Source: Desulfobacteraceae bacterium
Lineage (GTDB): Bacteria; Desulfobacterota; Desulfobacteria; Desulfobacterales; UBA11574
Assembly (NCBI GenBank): GCA_029857875.1
Contig: JAOUGB010000099.1
Location: 1-7,496, forward strand
Length of the DNA: 7,496 bases
Direction: 5' to 3'
Below the pieces are notes generated by a model. The model did not search any database. It was not told where the DNA came from and saw only the letters and a list, made by a program, of their open reading frames with translations. The position numbers and the translations under genes are program-made. This document shows positions 4,726 to 7,496 of this stretch, in pieces (positions within the stretch are counted from its first letter, which is position 1; every line of letters starts with the position of its first letter).

Positions 4726-5202
4726 ATGTCCAACCTTATACGTCAACGAGCTATAGAAGGCCTTAAAGTGGATGACTCGTTTAAATACTCGCGAACATTC
4801 ACTCAAGAGGAAACCGAGCACTTTGGTGACATCACTCGAGACTACAACCCAGTCCACTATGATCTCCGTTGGACAGAGGCCAAAAGATTCAATGGCCTGA
4901 TTTGCCATGGCCTAATAGTCGGATCAATGATTTGCGAGTTTGGTGGCCAGGTGGGTTGGCTCGCTACGGGAATGAACTTTAAGTTCATCAAGCCTGTCTA
5001 CTTCGGCGACACTATTACTTGCACTGTCACAATCACTAAAATAGAGGACTCCGGTCGGTCAGAAGCCGAAGCAATTTTCACCAACGAAACCAATGATCAG
5101 GTATGTTACGCCTATCTAACGGGTCGACTTCCACTCGACCATGAAAGAGAGATTCTAAGACTGATGGTTGAAGAAGGGGATCCTACCAACAAGCTGACCT
5201 GA
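4726..5202 (+). CDS. MaoC-like hot-dog hydratase, PhaJ type
   Basis: Probably an (R)-specific enoyl-CoA hydratase or related MaoC dehydratase acting on acyl-CoA thioesters in the cytoplasm. The preferred start, ATG 4726, gives 158 residues and has AAGGA 4 nt before it; starts at TTG 4684 and ATG 4702 have no good ribosome binding site. Asp39 and His44 in FGDITRDYNPVHYD match the catalytic Asp/His pair of PhaJ, including the five-residue spacing. The overhanging segment continues with FNGLICHGLIVGSMI (55-69), a usual hot-dog signature. GMNFKFIKPVYFGDTI (82-97) is the conserved strand pair. The length is close to that of single-domain family members. No beta-oxidation or polyhydroxyalkanoate genes are adjacent, so the physiological substrate is open. 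The preceding repeats may affect its expression. Confidence 0.9.
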   Translation: MSNLIRQRAIEGLKVDDSFKYSRTFTQEETEHFGDITRDYNPVHYDLRWTEAKRFNGLICHGLIVGSMICEFGGQVGWLATGMNFKFIKPVYFGDTITCTVTITKIEDSGRSEAEAIFTNETNDQVCYAYLTGRLPLDHEREILRLMVEEGDPTNKLT

Positions 5203-5226
5203 CACCAGAAAAATATGATATCTGTA

Positions 5227-5254
5227 GTAATAGGGGACTTTCGTAATAGGGGAC
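5227..5254 (+). repeat. Tandem GTAATAGGGGAC motif
   Basis: GTAATAGGGGAC occurs at 5227-5238 and again at 5243-5254, 16 bp apart. The GGGGAC core is shared with the start of repeat copy B (4536) and is close to the GGGGTC starts of copies A and C. It is probably part of the same family of intergenic repeats, cut down to its end motif. Confidence 0.55.
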
Positions 5255-5334
5255 ATCCTATATTCCTTTTGTCAAACAAAAAACGATAAATTTAAACATG
5301 GTTAATATCAACAAGTTAGAAAGATGTAGGGAAT

Positions 5335-5362
5335 GGGGTCAAACCTTGATCCTTGATTAAAG
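5335..5362 (+). repeat. Dispersed GGGGTC repeat, copy C (short)
   Basis: GGGGTCAAACC (5335-5345) is followed by a stretch that matches copies A and B through TTGATTAAA, after which similarity stops. It lacks the GAGGCTGTCAG part and the 3' third, so it is a truncated copy or an end fragment. It lies 43 bp upstream of a truncated gene and 240 bp upstream of the ATPase, again on the + strand. Confidence 0.6.
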
Positions 5363-5404
5363 AAATAAAAAATACAACAAGCATTTTACGAGCCGGGAGA
5401 GTGA

Positions 5405-5512
5405 ATGTCTCTTGCCCAATACCTCAAAAGCTTTTCCCGCCTGCGGACTGATAAAGACTGCAAGAAGTGGTCCGTACTGACTATTTTTCATATGTCCCAC
5501 CAGCCTGCCTGA
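5405..5512 (+). pseudogene. Truncated gene, N-terminus resembling HNH-type endonucleases
   Basis: An ATG at 5405 with GGGAG 5-6 nt before it opens 35 codons: MSLAQYLKSFSRLRTDKD, a CKKWSVLT segment, then an out-of-place end, MSHQPA. The pattern Y-L-K-x-F-S-x-L-R-x-D-(K/R) at the extreme N-terminus, followed by KKWS and an (A)PHKP-like motif, recalls from memory the start of HNH restriction endonucleases. Here the expected APHKPF is replaced by MSHQPA and a TGA, so the reading frame is lost near residue 30. The rest of such a protein, about 250 residues, is missing. It is best read as a remnant of a defence gene deleted between repeat copy C and the ATPase promoter. A genuine 35-aa protein is less likely. 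Confidence 0.4.
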
Positions 5513-5525
5513 ATTCAAATTTTGT

Positions 5526-5572
5526 TTGACAATGTTATGCTGTTATGTATTATACAGTTATGTATAATACAG
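5526..5572 (+). promoter_or_regulatory. Promoter overlapped by tandem and inverted repeats (ATPase operator)
   Basis: TTGACA (5526-5531) matches the -35 consensus fully. TATTAT (5548-5553), 16 bp on, matches the -10 at five of six. A 15-nt unit TTATGTATTATACAG (5543-5557) is repeated at once as TTATGTATAATACAG (5558-5572) with one difference. The same bases make a perfect 9-bp inverted repeat, GTATTATAC (5547-5555) and GTATAATAC (5562-5570), with a 6-bp centre. The palindrome covers the -10 box and the expected start of transcription, as a repressor operator would. The leader to the ATPase start would be about 40 nt. Confidence 0.65.
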
Positions 5573-5601
5573 GTTGTTAAAATTCAGAAAAGGTGGAAAT
5601 C

Positions 5602-6711
5602 ATGAATCCTTTTAAATACGGGATGGTCGTTTCCGGCAAAGATTTCTGTGGGAGAAAAGCTTTATTGAAACAGATCTGTGACCATATCATTTCATCACAG
5701 CGACTTGTAATTCTTGGGGAAAGACGGGTCGGTAAAACATCTGCCGTCTGTGAGGCGGTTAATCGATGTAAAAATGTACGGTTGCTATATGTTGACCTGT
5801 TGGGGATCAAATCCGTAGATGGGATGTGTCGCAGAATTTTGAAGGCAATTATTGTTCAGGAACAGAAAAAAGGTTGGTTCGAAAAAATTTTAAAAACCCT
5901 GGCCCATCTCAGACCTTCAATTTCGGTTGACCCCATAACGTCTTTGCCGACAGTTTCATTTGACAGTTCTATCGAGCTGAAAGCCGATTCAATCCCTGAA
6001 GTATTTAATTTGATTGAATCGCTTGGCAAAAAACAAATACTTGTGGTGGTCTTTGATGAGTTTCAGGATATTTTGAATTTGGCAGATGCGCACGAAGCCC
6101 TTGCACTTTTGAGGGGAGAAATCCAGTTTCAAGGTAAAACCTCTTTTATATTCGTAGGCAGCATAAGACACAAAATGGAGGAAATATTCACAAATCATGA
6201 TTCCCCTTTTTTTAAGTCAGCAATCACCTTTATGGTAGACACCTTGCCGTACAAAGAATTTTCGGAGTTTCTGAATAACAAGTTTTCTCAAGGGCACCGA
6301 AAGGTTGACGACAAGGTTTTGGAAAAGGCATTTCAAATTGCTGAGAATATCCCGGGCGATATACAGCAACTTTGCGGAGCTATCTGGGAAATAACCGCAG
6401 AGAAAGAGATGATAAGTATTGATAAACTTAAAAACGCTATAGAACTGGTATTTGCCAGGGAACAAAAGTCCTACGAAAGTTATATCCGTCTTTTGACAAA
6501 TATTCAGCTTAAAGTACTCACTGCCATAGCAAAAGAAGGCGGAAGTCAAGTTTTTTCGGCGGCATTCATGAAGCCATCGGGCTTCACCAACCCATCCACT
6601 GTTCGCAGGGCAGTCAACCGCCTTTTGCAACTGAACATTTTGTTTAAAGGCGGCGGCGAGTATCGGTTTGTCAATCCCTTTTTCAGAGCCTGGATTATGT
6701 ATCATGGGTGA
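5602..6711 (+). CDS. Orphan AAA+/STAND-type ATPase with C-terminal winged helix
   Basis: A 369-residue P-loop NTPase resembling the archaeal-type ATPase family (ATPase_2/COG1672-like). The start is ATG 5602, because AGGTGG lies 5 nt before it; a GTG at 5593 overlaps that site. NPF...F-x-GR (2-18) is the usual lead-in of this family. Walker A is GERRVGKTS (39-47), Walker B is ILVVVFDEFQD (146-156), and FIFVGSIRHKM (182-192) is a sensor-1-like strand. The lid region with NIPGDIQQLCGAIW (249-262) follows, then a winged-helix-like end (about 300-369) with STVRRAVNRLLQLNILFKGGGEYRF conserved in type (quoted in parts: STVRRAVNRLLQ, then EYRFVNPFFRAW). Members commonly stand alone and have no agreed function; DNA binding, regulation and mobile-element or defence roles have been suggested. 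It has its own promoter, and no nuclease or transposase partner is next to it. Confidence 0.88.
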   Translation: MNPFKYGMVVSGKDFCGRKALLKQICDHIISSQRLVILGERRVGKTSAVCEAVNRCKNVRLLYVDLLGIKSVDGMCRRILKAIIVQEQKKGWFEKILKTLAHLRPSISVDPITSLPTVSFDSSIELKADSIPEVFNLIESLGKKQILVVVFDEFQDILNLADAHEALALLRGEIQFQGKTSFIFVGSIRHKMEEIFTNHDSPFFKSAITFMVDTLPYKEFSEFLNNKFSQGHRKVDDKVLEKAFQIAENIPGDIQQLCGAIWEITAEKEMISIDKLKNAIELVFAREQKSYESYIRLLTNIQLKVLTAIAKEGGSQVFSAAFMKPSGFTNPSTVRRAVNRLLQLNILFKGGGEYRFVNPFFRAWIMYHG

Positions 6712-6737
6712 ACTTCCCGAAGGCAAATGGTGTCGTG

Positions 6738-6778
6738 TCTTGAATTGTGAATAAGATGAAACTATTCACTATACAAGA
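6738..6778 (+). repeat. Hairpin after the ATPase gene
   Basis: GTGAATA (6747-6753) and TATTCAC (6763-6769) form a 7-bp stem with a 9-nt loop, inside an outer TCTTG/CAAGA pair (6738-6742/6774-6778) separated by 4-nt internal loops. It lies 27 bp after the ATPase stop. No T-run follows, so a Rho-independent terminator is unlikely; it may stabilise the mRNA end or be a binding site. Confidence 0.4.
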
Positions 6779-6871
6779 TTTGACATCCTCTCCATATTGG
6801 GTAACACCGAAATGCCTGAGGATATATTGCCAAATGGTATGACCAGAGCCTCATTAAAACACCTGCTTTTT

Positions 6872-6907
6872 ATCACCCTGACTGTTGCCATTGACTATCA
6901 GGGGGAT
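6872..6907. promoter_or_regulatory. Inverted repeat upstream of the cytochrome gene
   Basis: CCCTGA (6876-6881) and TCAGGG (6898-6903), extended outward by ATC/GAT (6872-6874/6905-6907) across one A-G mismatch, form a 9-bp imperfect inverted repeat with a 16-bp centre. It ends 42 bp before the cytochrome start. The spacing would suit a dimeric regulator or an mRNA leader hairpin. No convincing promoter was found between the ATPase and the cytochrome; TTGACA at 6780-6785 lacks a matching -10. Confidence 0.35.
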
Positions 6908-6949
6908 GCCGCGGGAACTTAGAACAGTTAGTGACACGGAGGGAGAATA

Positions 6950-7496
6950 GTGAAAGTATTCGTAGGTTTCATTTTGGCCATCGTCGTGATCATAGGAGGG
7001 ATTACAGCCTTTGTGTTATCAGGTATTTACAATGTTTCCGCCATGGTGCCTCATTGGTCCATTACATTCGATATCTTGGAAAAAGCACGTGATCAGTCGA
7101 TTTCATATCATAGCAAAGGTATTGTCGCTCCGTCGCTGAACGATCCCAAAATGGAAGATGCTGGATTCCATCACTTCCAGGACACATGTCGTCTCTGCCA
7201 TGGCGCTCCCGGCATCGCCTCCAGTGAATTTGCCCAAGGTCTTTACCCCAGTCCGCCGGATTTGGCTTCCTCTGACTTGCACCAGGAAATGAATGACTCA
7301 AAGATCTTCTGGATCATCAAGAACGGCCTGAAGATGACGGGAATGCCCTCTTTCGGTGTCACTCACAGCGACCAAGAAATCTGGGACATTGTGGCTTTTA
7401 TTGATCGGTTGTCCACCTTACAGCCCGATCAATACAAAGCCATAGTAAAAGAGGCAGACCAACGCGATGAGCAGCACAACGAGTCTGGGGAGAAGG
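6950..7496 (+). CDS. Membrane-anchored monohaem cytochrome c (3' end outside window)
   Basis: An electron carrier facing the periplasm. The start is GTG 6950, because GGAGGGAG (6938-6945) lies 4 nt before it; the frame stays open to the window edge, giving 182 residues without a stop. Residues 4-24 form one hydrophobic helix that acts as an uncleaved anchor or signal. IYNVSAMVPHW (26-36) is a segment I associate with a recurrent family of anchored cytochromes. Haem attachment is CRLCH (80-84), and the distal ligand is Met129 or Met132 in KMTGMPSFG (128-136), typical of class I cytochrome c. GLYPSPPDLA (97-106) and HSDQEIWDIVAFIDRL (139-154) fit the same family. A charged tail (about 160-182) follows the haem domain. 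Its partner oxidase or reductase should lie beyond the window. Confidence 0.9.
   Translation, partial: MKVFVGFILAIVVIIGGITAFVLSGIYNVSAMVPHWSITFDILEKARDQSISYHSKGIVAPSLNDPKMEDAGFHHFQDTCRLCHGAPGIASSEFAQGLYPSPPDLASSDLHQEMNDSKIFWIIKNGLKMTGMPSFGVTHSDQEIWDIVAFIDRLSTLQPDQYKAIVKEADQRDEQHNESGEK

Noticed and set aside
6217..6726. 169-aa minus-strand ORF opposite the ATPase
   Set aside because: It is a shadow of a gene with complete Walker motifs; its protein shows no family features.
6756..6842. 28-codon + strand ORF starting MKLFTIQDL between ATPase and cytochrome
   Set aside because: It has no ribosome binding site and its start lies inside the loop of an inverted repeat.
7062..7301. 79-aa minus-strand ORF near the window end
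   Set aside because: It is antisense to the haem-binding and ligand motifs of the cytochrome, which is read from GTG 6950.
1..7496. CRISPR array, rRNA, tRNA or complete insertion sequence
   Set aside because: No regularly spaced repeats, no RNA gene signatures and no intact transposase were seen on either strand.

Overview
The window looks like chromosomal DNA of an anaerobic or microaerobic bacterium, most likely a sulfate-reducer-type Desulfobacterota. The grounds are indirect: moderate-to-low GC, strong Shine-Dalgarno sites, cysteine-rich CxxC proteins of a kind I associate with that group, an exported Fe-superoxide dismutase, and intergenic repeats that start with GGGGTC or GGGGAC. No rRNA, tRNA or CRISPR array is visible, so the taxonomic placement is inference.

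Layout. Positions 1-62 hold what looks like the first ten codons of a broken tyrosine recombinase. An AT-rich stretch follows, then a possible 28-codon leader ORF that overlaps a 70-aa hypothetical gene by ATGA (289-501). Positions 502-1403 have no convincing protein gene. They hold nested inverted repeats, a candidate structured RNA ending in a perfect 12-bp Rho-independent terminator (991-1020), and the first copy of a dispersed repeat. Next come three + strand genes: a lipoprotein Fe-type superoxide dismutase (1404-2141), a 118-aa nine-cysteine protein (2219-2575) and an 81-aa rubredoxin/zinc-ribbon protein (2750-2995). A pair of hairpin-rich repeats separates them from a convergent gene for a membrane-anchored histone-deacetylase-fold amidohydrolase (3192-4361, minus), which resembles class IV (HDAC11-type) enzymes. 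A second repeat copy precedes a MaoC/PhaJ-type hydratase (4726-5202). Positions 5203-5592 hold further GGGGAC/GGGGTC repeats, a truncated gene resembling the N-terminus of an HNH endonuclease, and a promoter embedded in a 15-nt tandem repeat that is also palindromic. That promoter drives an orphan AAA+/STAND-type ATPase with a C-terminal winged helix (5602-6711). The window ends inside a membrane-anchored monohaem c-type cytochrome that starts with GTG (from 6950).

How the genes fit together. The genes do not form one obvious operon. The dismutase and the two cysteine-rich proteins are co-oriented and could share a redox or oxygen-defence theme, but that is inference from proximity. The ATPase stands alone with its own promoter. 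Repeats and two gene stubs suggest a region of repeated insertion and decay between stable single-gene units. I did not find a clearly new multi-gene system. The most interesting items are the candidate small RNA, the membrane-tethered class IV-like deacetylase, the dispersed repeat family and the ATPase operator.
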